From Gaeumannomyces sp. JS-464 (Eukaryota; Ascomycota; Sordariomycetes; Magnaporthales; Magnaporthaceae), in NCBI GenBank assembly GCA_002197995.1, contig NGZR01000001.1, positions 10,106,001-10,170,000 on the forward strand: 64,000 nt of DNA, in the 5' to 3' direction. The notes beneath the pieces were generated by a model that was given only the letters and a program-made list of their open reading frames with translations, had not been told where the DNA came from and made no database searches. How positions within the stretch are numbered: position 1 is the stretch's first letter; every line of letters starts with the position of its first letter. Below are positions 22,045 to 34,589 of this stretch, piece by piece. The translations under genes and the position numbers were made by a program.

Positions 22045-22734
22045 GGCGGGCTGTGACTGAGCGGAGTCACTGAGATTGTTGCACGAGGAGGAGAAAGAAA
22101 CGAGGACGCCAGTGCATGCATGGGTAGGTTGCAGAGCGCTTGATCACGAAGTTTGGTCACTGGGTTGATTGCGACGAGGCCGGGCACATTGTTCTGTTTG
22201 TTCGGATTGAAGGTCTGTCAATTCTGCTACCGGCTCGAAACTGTATGCCTAGCTAAAATTCGAGTGGTTGGAATCCTGGATGGAAACGACAGGAACTGAT
22301 GCTGTCGCTCATTCACCCACTGTCTCTTTGAGCGTGCGAGGAAGTGGCGCCCGGGCGGGCATGTTGGTTCAGAAGGACCGCTCTGGAGTGATGAAGGCAA
22401 ACGATGATCCATCAGCGCACACGCTGCAACACGGCCCGTGCTCAGCCCAAAATCCGGAGACATGTGGGGTAGCACTCCACCGCGTCCAGTCAGGACGTCA
22501 GGCCGACCCCTCCACGGCCACCGCCAACGGCCACCGCTGCTGGCATCGAGCCCAGGAAGGCACGCGGGCAGGCTGCGCGGGAAAGCGAGCTGCAGCTGTG
22601 AAGCGCGATTCCCGACACGCTCTGCCGCAAGGCCTCCCCCTCATTCTTGACGTCCCGACTCGGCCTGCTTTTCGCCCCTCGATATACTCGCCGTGCCCAA
22701 GCGTCCAAGCCCTGTTCATTCATTTTATTTCAAC
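22045..22734. promoter_or_regulatory. Bidirectional upstream region of HEI10 and ULA1
   Basis: 690 bp between two divergent start codons with no other gene. Meiotic and neddylation genes could share control elements here, but no specific site was assigned. Confidence 0.5.
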
Positions 22735-24705
22735 ATGACGGAAGTCGTGGCCGACCAGACCCCACCAGCCCTCCATCGACCGTCGGAAAAGGAAAAGAAG
22801 TACGACAGGCAGCTGCGCCTGTGGGCGGCCAGCGGCCAGGCGGCACTGGAATCGGCGAACCTGCTCCTGGTGAACTCGGGTAGCGGCACCGTCGGCGTCG
22901 AGACGCTCAAGAACCTGGTGTTGCCAGGTAAGTCCATCTCCGGCGGCGCCCTGTCTGGCTGGTCCACGACCTAACGGCGTCTACTTGGACGGCACTAGGC
23001 ATCGGTCGCTTTACCATTTTCGACGAGGCTACAGTCTGCGAGGCCGATCTGGGGGTCAACTTTTTCCTGGACGAGGACTCGATAGGGAAACCAAGGGCAC
23101 GATGCTGCGCGGAGCTGCTGGTGGAGCTGAACCCGGAAGTCCGAGGTGAATGGCGGCCGAATCACGAGGTATGGCACCGCGGCCTGAAACAAGGGAACGT
23201 TTTCCCGGCGAGCGAACCGACTAGGCGCTGCCTCATCTCGCGTGGAATTTGCCGTCTGACGCGCGTTCTCTCCGCCACAGGCCGGCCACCTTGGCCTTGA
23301 GCAGCTTCTTGGGCAAGCCTCGCCGACTTATTCCCTGATCGTCTACTCGCACCCCATCTCGACAAGCGACAGGGATCTCCTCGAGTCCTACGGCCGCCAG
23401 CACGGCACGCCGCTGGTAGCCGTGCACTCGGCCGGACTCTACTCGTATTTCCGGGTGGAGCTGCCTGGAGCCTTCCCCATCGTCGACACCCACCCGGACG
23501 AGACGGCGACGACGGATCTGCGCCTGCTGGGGCCCTGGCCAGAGCTGGTGGACTTCGCCAAGGGTATGACTGCAGATATTGACGGCCTGGACAACCACCA
23601 GCACGGTCACCTGCCATACGTGGTGATATTGCTCTACTATCTCGAGCAGTGGAAGACGAGCCACGGCGGGCGCTACCCCTCGACGTATGCGGAGAAGACG
23701 GCTTTCAGGAAGATTGTGTCCGAGGCGCAGAGGAGAGACAATGCGGAGGGTGGGGAGGAGAACTTTGACGAAGCAGTGGCTGCGGTCCTGAAGACCATCT
23801 CGCCACCTTCGCTTCCGTCGGGACTAAAGGAAGTCTTCAAGTACCTGGATGCCCACAGGGTAGGTTCTCGCCCCGCCCCCGCCCCAGACTGGTCTAGCGC
23901 GTCTTGGATTGGTGCATGGCTAACGAGATTATCCTCAGGACGAGGCCAAGGGCAGCTTCTGGGTCATCGCGGCGGCTGTAAGGGCGTTCTGGGAGAAACA
24001 CCAGTGCCTACCGGTACCCGGGAAGGTGCCTGACATGAAGGCGCAGTCGAGCGTCTACATCCAGCTTCAGAACATCTACAAGGCGAAGGCCCGTCTGGAT
24101 GCCGCTGAGGTGCTCGAAACCGTCCGATCGTCGCCAGGCGGTGATGGGATCGAGCCTGCCGAGGTGGAGCTATTCTGCAAAAACGCTGCGTTTGTCAAGC
24201 TCATCAACGCAACCGGGACGGGACCCAGTGCTGATCGGCTGGCCTCGGTCGTAGGTAAGTCACATCCATCCATCCATCCCTTGGCGCCGCCCTGGTCGGG
24301 TCACCGCGGCTTGCCACCGGGACTTTAGGGGGCATATATTAAAACGTTGCCACAGGGGCCGAGCTGGCGAATGACGCGAACGCAGAGGCTATGATGATGC
24401 CCCTGTCGCTGGTCCCTATCTACGTGGCGTTGTCCGCCACCGCGCACGACCCCGCTGCCACGGCGGAGCAGATCATGGGGACCATGAGGGATATGCTGCC
24501 CAGCGCCGCTTCGAACGATCGGCTAGCGAAAGCGGCCGAGGAGGTGGCCAGGGCCGGCGGCGGCGAGCTCCACAACATCTCGGCTCTGACGGGCGGCATG
24601 GTGGCCCAGGAAGTGATCAAGATAATCACAACGCAATACATACCGGTGGACAACACGTGCATATTCGACGGTATCAGCAGCCGGTGCCAGACTCTGCGCC
24701 TATGA
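22735..24705 (+). CDS. ULA1: NEDD8-activating enzyme E1 regulatory subunit (ULA1/NAE1)
   Basis: The product pairs with UBA3 to adenylate NEDD8/Rub1, the first step of cullin neddylation. Five exons: 22735-22927, 22999-23168, 23281-23859, 23939-24254 and 24356-24705, giving 535 aa, all with consensus GT-AG borders and intact frame. The N-terminus has the E1 entry motif [19 protein letters not shown] (residues about 21-39) and a degenerate nucleotide-binding loop [23 protein letters not shown] follows intron 1. The middle region has the [13 protein letters not shown] helix. The C-terminus contains [19 protein letters not shown] sequence and the NTCIFDGIS segment. It lacks the E1 catalytic cysteine region, as expected for the regulatory subunit. 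Length is close to the family norm. Intron 4 contains a short CATC repeat. Confidence 0.92.
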
Positions 24706-26319
24706 TGTGGCGTGGCATCCGGATACTTGGAAGAATAGGGATGAACAGGATAGCACAGGAGAGGGAGCCATCTGACGTACGCACGCCACAAGCTCGCTGG
24801 ATAAACCGGCCGGCGAAGCCGCTAGCAAGAGTCGTCGGCAGGGCTTGTCCGGGTCGTAATTGAAGGGGCCTCTTGGGTGGATAGCATGGTTGCAATCTGG
24901 CTGAGGGGAACGACGGCACTAGCCTTGCAGATCCGGGTTTAGTATGCTGCGCCAGGCCACCCCGTTTCTGCAGGGAGCCAGACAGCCAAGGGGAGAGTAA
25001 GTTGGAGAAGCCGGCCGGTGGGTGTGCGTGGTGGATGGCTCTTTTGGAGCAAAGGGTGCTGCATCGAGAAGCATGGAGGCCCAGCAAGAAGAATAGAAAA
25101 AAAGGGGGTGGACTTAGGGTATAGTGCGCTGAGAGCCACCCCCCTTGGAGCGATGCGCGGCGCGCTCATCCAGCAGAGAGCGAGCGAACCATGGGAGGAG
25201 GTTTTCCCGGGGAAGAGGGGCGTGTGCAGATGGGCATTTTGGTGGTGGCGTGGACGGTGGGTGTGTCCTGACGACTACCCCATGGGGCCGAGCAGGGCTG
25301 GGGCATGGTGATGGGGAACATGAATGGCACGGCTGCCCCTGACGGGCGACCAAGTCCGTGCACGGAGGATAGATCGGACCGCAAGTCCCGGGAAGCTGGC
25401 AGGCGATGACACCTTGCAAATCAGGCTCGGCAGGCAGGCGGTCTGCTGGCGCCTTGGAGTGTGGTGGGAGATTGGGGGGCCTTTGTTCGTCTGTGGGCGA
25501 GACTTGGGAGCCAAGATGAAAGGACCTGGCTTCACGTTCCCACTCCTCTTTATTCTCCGAATCACCAGCGCCAGCGCCAGTAACCTGCCAGTCTGTGCCA
25601 TCTCTGCATTTATCCCTCACTCGTGTGCCGGTCCTGCCTACGCAACACGTTTCTTCGAAATGGAGGTGCCTGTGCTGTTCATAGGTGGCAGAGGAAGCCC
25701 GCACTAAACCCGGCCGGAATGGGTGCGACGACTGGAGGGGGCTGGGAAGGCGCGGATGCTGGTTCCGCCGGAGCGTCACCGCATGGTGCGCACCTCTCTG
25801 TGCTGCTTGCCAAAGATGCTTCAGCATCTATGGATGTCCATCCGGCGGACGAAAACAGAAAGCAGATCACGAAGCAACAGCAAAAGAAACCAAACCATCA
25901 GGGCCAAGACTGAGGACCGCCTAATTCATAGGTATTGTGTCAGGCCATGCGGCTTCCCGTTGTCCTCCCCCTCCCTGCGCTGAGGCCGTTTTTTTTTTTT
26001 TTTTTCTTCTTGGCTGACGGGCGCGAGCATGGTGATAACGCCGCTATCCGGGCAAGAGCACATATCGGGCATCTCTTTTTGTTTTGCCTGCCGCGCGCAA
26101 AGCAAGGCACCCGCATGTACGTGCGTGAGTGTCGGAGGGACGGGATACGATACGGCAAGCTCTGTCTCGCCGCCGGCAAGTCAAGTGTGCAGCTTCAGCT
26201 CTCTCTTTTCTTTGTTCCCGTGCTGCGCGCCGACGCAAACACGGCACGGCAGAGCCCAGGCACGGGGAGGTTTTTTGGTGTGCATGCGTGGGATCCGCTG
26301 TGGCGTGCGTGCATGGTGC

Positions 26320-26321
<2 letters not shown>

Positions 26322-26350
<29 letters not shown>
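26322..26350. repeat. Homopolymer tract, 29 A
   Basis: Uninterrupted 29-base A run in the gene-poor region. Confidence 0.95.
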
Positions 26351-26354
<4 letters not shown>

Positions 26355-29300
26355 ACGGCAGGATGGACGGCGGCGGGTCAACCTGACCTGTGCGTGCAGC
26401 TCCTGTTTTCTCTCGGGAAGGGTAGGTTGATCCGAACCCGCATCCAAGCTGGCTCGGTGAGGCTTTTCATTGCATGATCTACTGAGATTGACTGACGCCC
26501 CATCCGAGGTGCTGTCGATGACGATGTTTACTCTGGCTGTTTGCTTGCCTGACTGCGCTATGACGAACGGCCGTTTTGCTGTGTGCTAGTAGGCATTTGA
26601 TAGCTTTCCTTCTCGGCCGGCCCCCTCCGAGAAAATGGCTTGAACCTGTCTCAGGCCAGGGGCGGGTGAGAGCAGAAGATTGAGGGGATCACGACGGGGT
26701 CATGGTCTCTTTTCCGCGACCTTGATTTTCCCTCTGTGAAACAGGGCAATATGGGCCACCCTGCAGCTGCCCTTTGGTCGATCTTGGAAGTTGACGATTT
26801 TCTCCTTGCGTGCAGGTATAGCAGCGGGTTCCAGGGGCGTGCTGGCACTGGCAGGGGAGACGAGAAAACAAAACTATTCGGCCTTGCCGAGGACCCGGCC
26901 TAGCTCCAGGCACACGCACACATCCGAAATGGGTGCGGGCCCCATCCCCAATGACGAGTGTCCAACGAGATGCGCGTATGTGTTGTGCGTTGTGTGTGTT
27001 GTTTGTGTGTGTGGAGGCGGGTGGGTGCTTTGCCTGGCCGCTCAGGTGTGGCTGGAGCGCCCCCCGACGGCAAGCCGAGACAAAGAGGGGAGTGGAGGGA
27101 CGGAGGACTGGATTTTTGTTTTGTCTCCCTCAACAGTTAATCCGGTTGGCAGGCCGTACCCGTCCCAAGCGGCCCTTTTGCCATGTCGGGCACGGGGGCA
27201 GGCAGAGGCGGAACGTCTGGCTTTTCGGCTGCCTACCTTTATGTACGCACCCGCCTTCCTTGGTCCCACAAGCTCCTTTTCTACATGAGCAGACACACGA
27301 GCTAAGAAGAGCCGGGACGGGGCCGGCAAGTGTGACGAGACAGCAACAAAGCCTTTTCTCCCCTTCCTGGTCCCCACCGAGGCGTCGTCACGCTGTGGCA
27401 TAGGCACTGGTGAGGAGGCACTAGATCACCGTTGCGGCAAGCGGCAGGCCGCCGGGCGGCCGGAGGGCAATCAGGTATAACGGGAAGCCAGCCAGGCGCG
27501 GGACGCCCGTCATTGGAGGGATCCGAGATTGAGGGACAACCACACGGCTAGAGGGCCATATGATGGGAAATGGGGGTGGGCAAGGAGGGGATAGAGGCGG
27601 AACAGAATGTGTGCATGCGCGTCTTCTTTCTCTCTCTCTCCCTTACAGGCCCACTCGTGGTTGGATATGGCCTGGCTGTAATTCGTGGGTTGTAAGCTGC
27701 TAGTGCCGCCGGTAGTAGTCATGATGCGCCAGCTGCCGACGGGGTGGCTTGACAGCCGCGTCAAGGGAGGTGAGAGGAGAAGAGCTGGTCTTATTGCTAT
27801 TGGTATTGCTATCTAGGCGGCCTCCTGATCGAGCGATATTCGTTCATGCCCAGAGAATGCGTTGTCAATATTGCCTTTTGGCATCTTGCCGAACTATTGC
27901 CTTCCCCGCTAGCGTGATCATATCTGTAAGATAATGGGAGGCTTCGAAACTGACGTCCCCGCTCGCTGCTCTGCAACAAAGTCGGTGATGGGCTTCAATG
28001 CCGGCCCGGGATGGGTAGTCCGAGGAGGTAGAAAGAGACGTCGGAAGGCCTCGTGCTAGTGTCGCGAGAACATCGCAACGAGCGGTTCACCTATTTTGCA
28101 TGCATCACCGAAGCCAGCCCGGAGCGGAAAAAAAGTGTCCGGCCAGGCCCTTGGGCTGCGTGTTCTGGCACTCGATATGTTTCGAAAGCAAGCTACGTAC
28201 GGGTAGGCACGCGGGAAATTTGCAGAGACAAGCCCCCCGGTCTGTCTCCGCCTGTCCGCCTGCCCGCCCGCTGCTGCTATTTTTCCCCCATTACACATGC
28301 TGCGCGCGCGCGTGTAAGCGGGAGGGCAGCCGGACCGAAGCACACGCTCGGGATTGGAAGCCGGCCAATGGGGTGCAATGCAAGCCAAATGATGGGGGCT
28401 AACCAGAGAAGGGGCAGTTGAAGAGTGTGTGGCGGACAAATTAATAAGATAATAACGTGGAGAGCCTAACCGAATCAAAAAAGAAGGGCACTACGAGAGA
28501 GCGGCAGGATTTTTTAATCTAGTCGTTTCTGCGACCTTTTCTTGCCTGCCAAGTGCTCGCTTTCATTTTTTTTTTCTCTCCCGTGCCGACCAGCCAGCCA
28601 TGGGGGCTCCCCGTCCCATGTGACCTGATGGGCAATGCAGGCGAGGTGGCACAGCTCAATGCGTGGTCTGGGGAGGAACGTTGATACAAGTGTTCCGGAC
28701 CGTCATGATAAGACGTTGGATGCCACAGCCCAAACACCCAGCGTCCAATATTAGGTGCGTGATTTGTGGCTGGGAAATACGCAACGAAGCGGACAGAATA
28801 AATAAAGAAAGAATAAAAAGAAACATATCAAAAAGCCCCAGACACCCATCGCTTGCTTGCCCGTCTACGGTAGGTGATTTTCCACGCATGGGCCCTGCTG
28901 ACATCCCGCATCGAAGATCAGTCCTTGGCCGGCTTTTTCCCCCTTTGTAGCTGTCCCCGTCAGGTGCTCCTTTTATTTCGGCAACATGACGAAGCAGCTC
29001 ACGTCCCGGACCTACTCCCGACACCCTTCTGCAGCAGACGTACAAAGCAGAGCCCGCTATTTCCGTGCTCGGTCGCTGTGCTGCCCACGGACAGCTGGCC
29101 GAGGGGATCAATACCCACCTTTCTTCGGCGCCCTGAGCCGGCCGTGGGGTCGGGTCTTCGCGCCAAGCCAGGGGATGATGACGGGTAAACAGGTATCCAA
29201 GCACCCCCAAGCACCCCTCGGCGGCTTTTTCTGATGTCTCACACCGGGAGAGCTATTTCAAGAAACCGCAACCCCTGACTATGGCTCAGCTTCTGTACAC

Positions 29301-32300
29301 CATGGCTTGCATCCGGCGACCAGCGCGGGTGAGACGCCTGCTTCGTGAGTCTATGTACCAAGACATGAATTCCTGCGCAGTCGGGCTCTGAGAGAGTCCA
29401 GATCTGCTCAAACAGTTTTCGACTCCTCTGTACTGTGTTGGACAAAAAACAATGGAAGCGATTCTGTGCAGATATTGCGGATGGCAGATCGTCCATTTAG
29501 AGACGTCAAGGGTCCGACGTATCCATGGTAGAGATCATCAAGGCAGATTCCAGAATAAGCACCTTGTGCGGATGCTGCTGGTGGTCTAGGGCATTCTGGG
29601 CAAGTGTTTGATGACTGATCAGTGCGACGGGCTTCATCCGGGAGGATGGTGGCGGTGGTGGTGCAGTCAGGGCAGGGAAGAATAGCCAAGAAAAAAAAAC
29701 CAAGATAGAGGAAGAAGTGTGGCCAGCAGTGCTAGCGGCACCGGGTATTCCACCCAGCTGGGCTCGAGGTTTCGGGGAAGCCATCCAGCTCGCCCGGGGC
29801 GGCCAGGCTGGCTGGGCAAGGGCAAAAGGGTGCCCCCGTGGCCGAAGCGCGCGCGATCCAGGCTCGCTTGGCCGTATAGCCGGATCACCTGCAGGCTCTG
29901 ATCGCCTTTCGTCAACGAGCAGCACAGCATGCCCAAACGGTTGCCATGCGGGGAAGTGGAGACCCCTATTTGGCCGGTAATGAGGCAGGATGTGAGGGCC
30001 GACGATGATGGCACGTGTGGACATTCCGCTTTGGGGGGTTGGGTTGGTTTGGCGGGCGGGCGGGCCATCGAGCACGGTTCTTTTAACAGTGGATCAGAGA
30101 TGACAAGATGGCACCGGATGCCATGGCAGACGTTCCCCAGGCGTTCATGCAGAACCGCACTGGAGCGGAGCGCTTTTACCCAGAATCGAGACGCGCGTGC
30201 ATGGGACCGGAGATGAGCAAACTGGTTGCTCTTTACCCTGCCTTGCATTGCCCTCTGCTGCGCAGCAAAAGGGCCGCGGTGAACCAGCTACTTGGCCACT
30301 TGCCGTTTATAGCCCTTGCCATCACCACCATTTGCAATCCGACGACGGGGATGTGGGGTAAGCGATTCGGCAGCCGACGCCGTGTAATAAACACTTGAGT
30401 GCCAGACAGCCTGATAGCAAGGGAAAATAGCTGGACGACGTGCTGGCAGTCACACTGCAGCTGGCCAGCGACTTAATTGAAAAACTGGGCCCTCTACCGG
30501 CCTCGCGTCTGCTGCACTTGCGAGGCTAAATACACAGCCGAAGACTTGGCGGAGGCAAAAGGCTGTATAGGCAGACGCGGAGAAGCCCACGCACCCCGTC
30601 AAAGACGCCATCGCCAAACTGCCCTCGCAAGGCTGGCGACGCTGGCTGTCCGAGAATTGGAGATTTGAGTTGTAGAAGGGAAGGCCGAGGGTCGAGGAAT
30701 CAGGGATTTTCAAGCCAAGTCGGCATGCACGCGTGCCAGCCCGCTCTCTGGACGAGACAGGAACGGAGCGGAGAAAGGAGGGCATGGATAGACGGGAAGG
30801 ACTGAAGGCTGGAGGGGCAGCCAGCGACCAACCGCCGGCGGGCGTACCTGCCTGACCAGGCCGGCTCCAGTTTATATTAAGAGCCACTTCCTGCGGCTGC
30901 TTGGGCCCAGATCTCCGCCTATCAGAGCAGGAAGTGAAGCTGGCGAGCTAGAGACAGGTCTTCACGGGCCGCCTGCTTAGTGGTACGTGCCGAGTGTCTG
31001 CCTGTCTGTCTCACATCCAAACGCTTTGCCTCGACTCCCAGCTTGCCGACTTTGGTAGAGCTCGTATCCTCGAGCAACGTTGGAGGAAGCAACAGCGGGA
31101 AAATAGCGAGCAAGTCTGGGTCCGTCGGAGTATTGATCCGCTTGGATAGTTGAGTATCCCAAGTCTCACAAGTTTGGTCCCATTCCGCCCTGGAACCAGA
31201 AAAAGGAGCAAAGGTGGCGGGCAAAAAAGCAAGAGTCCACTTTAGACAGGCCGAGATGCCGGCCACGCCCCGAATACCATGGCTGGCGCTTGGCGCGTGG
31301 ACGGCTAGAAGAACGCGCAGCTTGGCCTTTGTGGGGAAGGCGCAGTGACGGCAAGAAGAAGGATGGAGGTGCTCGACTCGACCCGAGGCCAAGCTGAGTG
31401 CTGCAAAATGAGAGGTGGCGGCCATCTCAGTCCGCTTTGGCGTCGCGGTGGGCCGGCATTCTGCAGGCTTCATATCAGCACAGGCAATTTTAGAAGGCTT
31501 CTAATCAATGTTTCCGCTGCTCGTCGCTCGCCACCAGAGTTGGGCGCCCAAAGGTCAAGGGCTGGGGACAGAAAGCTTTTTTTCTCGTGCGTGTGCAAGA
31601 GTATCTGGACCGGCCGAAAACCCCAGACGCCAGCGGAGGTAACGTTGGTTAAGCCTATGTCCCGGAACCTCACTCTGGCGTCTCATGGTTGAGAGGGTTA
31701 CATGGCGCTGTCAAACGAGAAGAAGCTCAGTGACAGCAGCCGATGCGGCAGGTGGTGGCGTTTCCTCCACTGGCTGGAGCATTAGGTGTGCGTAGAGCCG
31801 CAGACGCGCCCAAGAACGAAGGCGGGGACCCTGATGCGGTGACGAGAAGGGCACCACATCTCTGGCCGTCAAGGACGTCGTGCTGCTGCATGGGCCGGGC
31901 CTCACCAGCAGGCGGCAAGCACATCCAAGCAACGCCACGCAGGCATGGAAAAAAAGAGCTCTGGGGTTTGTGGGAATGATCGACAACGACTACTGTAGGG
32001 AGTCAAGCGAAGGAACCTCGTGCCCAGAGCGGTCAAACGCACGAGCCTGAGACTGTGGGATGGCTCCTTGCGCAGTTTGCATCTGCAGCCCGGCAGTAGC
32101 CGCCTGCCTGCCTGCCGCCTGGAAAGAGTGTCCGAGACGGGGTCGTGGCAGCAGACGAAAGTGGCATGATGAACGTCGTCGATGCAGAAGAGAAAAAAAA
32201 GATTGATGCTGCCATGTTGGTTGAGTCGAGGCTGCTCGTCCGTTGGAGCAAGCGGGAACCCCCTGCTAGCGCTCGCGACCAAAACTTATGGCCGTCAGCG

Positions 32301-32388
32301 AAAGTGCCGCAGAGATTGGCCACGGTTCTTTCGAGCGACCCACTCAGACTCGTCTGTCGTTTTTGTGGATCGACGCTTGCACCCACGC

Positions 32389-32405
32389 TTTTTTTTTTTT
32401 TTTTT
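32389..32405. repeat. Homopolymer tract, 17 T, within a pyrimidine-rich block
   Basis: Run of 17 T followed by CC-TTT-CTCTCTC on the plus strand, about 2.2 kb upstream of the Zn2Cys6 regulator start. Confidence 0.9.
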
Positions 32406-34589
32406 CCTTTCTCTCTCGACCTCGCACTCCACCCTCGCGAACGCGTACAAACGTGCCTGATTTTGGTCCCTGGCCCTGGCTCTGCTCCCCGCCTTTCCAT
32501 CCCCATCTGCCTCTCACCCCACCTGGCCCGGCTCGATCTCTGCTGGCAGTCCTCTGCCGAAGATGGATCACTGGACCAAAACATGTGCTGTGGTCGGCTT
32601 TGCATCCGTCCCCGCCCCTCCATTTCCCTTCCCCTGCCCCTAGCGCTCCTACTCTCCGCCCGTCTGCTAAAGCCACCCCCGGCTGACTTGGTCTCTCCTC
32701 TGCTATGGACCTCCCCAGCATGCCTGCCCACTGCCCAAAGACGGGAGACGACAATGACGGCCCTTGCCTCGACCTGGGGTGGGTCACCAGACACGCCCCT
32801 CCCTCCCTCGGCTAAGAACATCCATGCCTCTCTTGGCGGCGCCTGCCCCTGTGCCTGCGGTACTTTGTGTCCAAGGGGGATGACGCTCGAGTACGTGCCG
32901 GCTCTCGTCGAGGTACATTGGTCCTCGCGTGCTGTCCGGTCTCCTCGGTGGCACTTCCCACCCCTGTGGCCACAGCTGCTGGTACCTTGCTGCACACATC
33001 CCTCGCCCACCCGCGCTGAAACGAAGCCGCAGAAGGTCGGAAGGAAAAAAAAATAGGGCCAGGCCACTCGATGGTATTCCTCACCGGCCTTATTCTTTCC
33101 GCTGGGGAAAGTGGGTTGTGCGACGCTACTTCGCACCACTCCCACCACTACCGCTCCACGACACCAAAGAATTTTTTTCCCCCAGAGTCCCAAGATCTTC
33201 GGCGCGAGGTCGCACCGTCCGGGGCGGGCATGGCAGCCACGCTGGCAGGGCCAGTCATAGCAGGTACATGCAGGCACCTAGGGCACCTCAGGCACCACAT
33301 TTACCACTCTCTGTCTGCGAAGTACCTCGGCTGTCAGAGGGCCGTGGCGGACCGCCTGTTCGATCTCGCTACTGGGAGCTAGTTGCGTGTCTACGCTTGT
33401 GCTGGCCGTTTGCACCCCGTTTTGTGATTTCATTTCTGCTCCAGACTGACAGGCCGTTGATGGCGTGTCTTGAGCTTTCATCCGCAGCTTCGGCTTTGTC
33501 CTCGTCCTATTAATCTACGGCTTCAGGTGTGGTTCGTACGTGGCAGGCTCTATTGCCCAGGGTAATCGGGCGAGATTTGACATTCTCGAATATACCCCAA
33601 ACCGTTCCTGGCAGGGAGCCGGCCAAGGTACATACTCCAAATCCCAAGTGCCATGCCCTAGGGGCGTGTGGCCTTTCTCTGAGCCGTGCCTTGCCAGCGG
33701 CGCCTGCCCGCCGCAAAGACTCCCGTGGCCGTGCGCGCTGGACACCTCGCTAGGCTACCGAGCAAGGCATTCCCTGCCCACAGACAGGTGCCTCCGCCTG
33801 GCGTGAAACTTCCCAAGTCCCCTTCCTGCTCTGGCCAGACTAAACCGTCCGCGGCAGTCACCATCCTTTCTTTCTGTCTTCTAGGCTCGCGGGCTGGGAG
33901 GCTGATGCCAGGCTCCCTGTTCTGTCCGAGGCTCCTCAGCCCGCTCAGCCCGCCGACTGTCTCGCAGTCTCCATATCTAAGGCGGACGGCCAGTCGCTCG
34001 GAGCGTCGGACGGACGCGGCATGAACAGCCACGCGCCTCTCAGCACATCGTCACACCCCAATTCCATATCCCTCAACCTCGACGGCCTTGCCTACCCTGG
34101 CTCCTCCATCGACGCCTTACTTGCCAGTCCTTACTATATCGGGGCTTCTACCACTGCTCCGAATTCGCCCCATACCTTGGGTCTTATACCTCCCTCATAT
34201 CCGTCCGTCCCCACAAAGGAAGCGACCCATCCACCACACCCTGGCGCACTAGTCCGGTGCACACATACTCCCCACACTCGCTTGTCTAAACTCCAAATGC
34301 ACGCAATGTAGATATATAAATCTTCATCTTCTCCCCGTGGTCTCGGTCTCGGCCAAACCCTTCTCCCCACATGCGATCCCCAGACGCCATTCTCAGCTTA
34401 TCCTTCTTGACAGTCACTGTTCAGACTGGGAAGCACATAAGAGTCCTACACCCCCACTCCTGCCGCCGCTTCTTTCCAGCCTTACAAGCCCTGAGCCCAT
34501 CCTCCGCCTTGATCCGCGGTAGCAGACTACATTTCCTGCCAGCCGCTTGTTCCCTACATCCTCTCTTGATTCTCCCATCTATAGCCATC

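Larger units (their letters stand above)
24706..34589. other. Long gene-poor region upstream of the Zn2Cys6 regulator
   Basis: Nearly 10 kb with no frame showing conserved motifs, plausible codon use and splice signals together. It contains a 29-A tract (26322-26350), a 17-T tract (32389-32405) and GT-rich stretches (about 26980-27015). From about 32100 to 34580 the plus strand is strongly C/T-rich, as in long fungal promoters and leaders. Short upstream ATGs are present before the start at 34590. Noncoding RNA or a very long leader is possible but cannot be shown from the sequence. Confidence 0.5.

Noticed and set aside
32033..33277. 414-codon minus-strand and 303-codon plus-strand overlapping frames
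   Set aside because: Low-complexity composition, lysine/phenylalanine runs from homopolymers and no motif; they lie in the pyrimidine-rich upstream region of the Zn2Cys6 gene.
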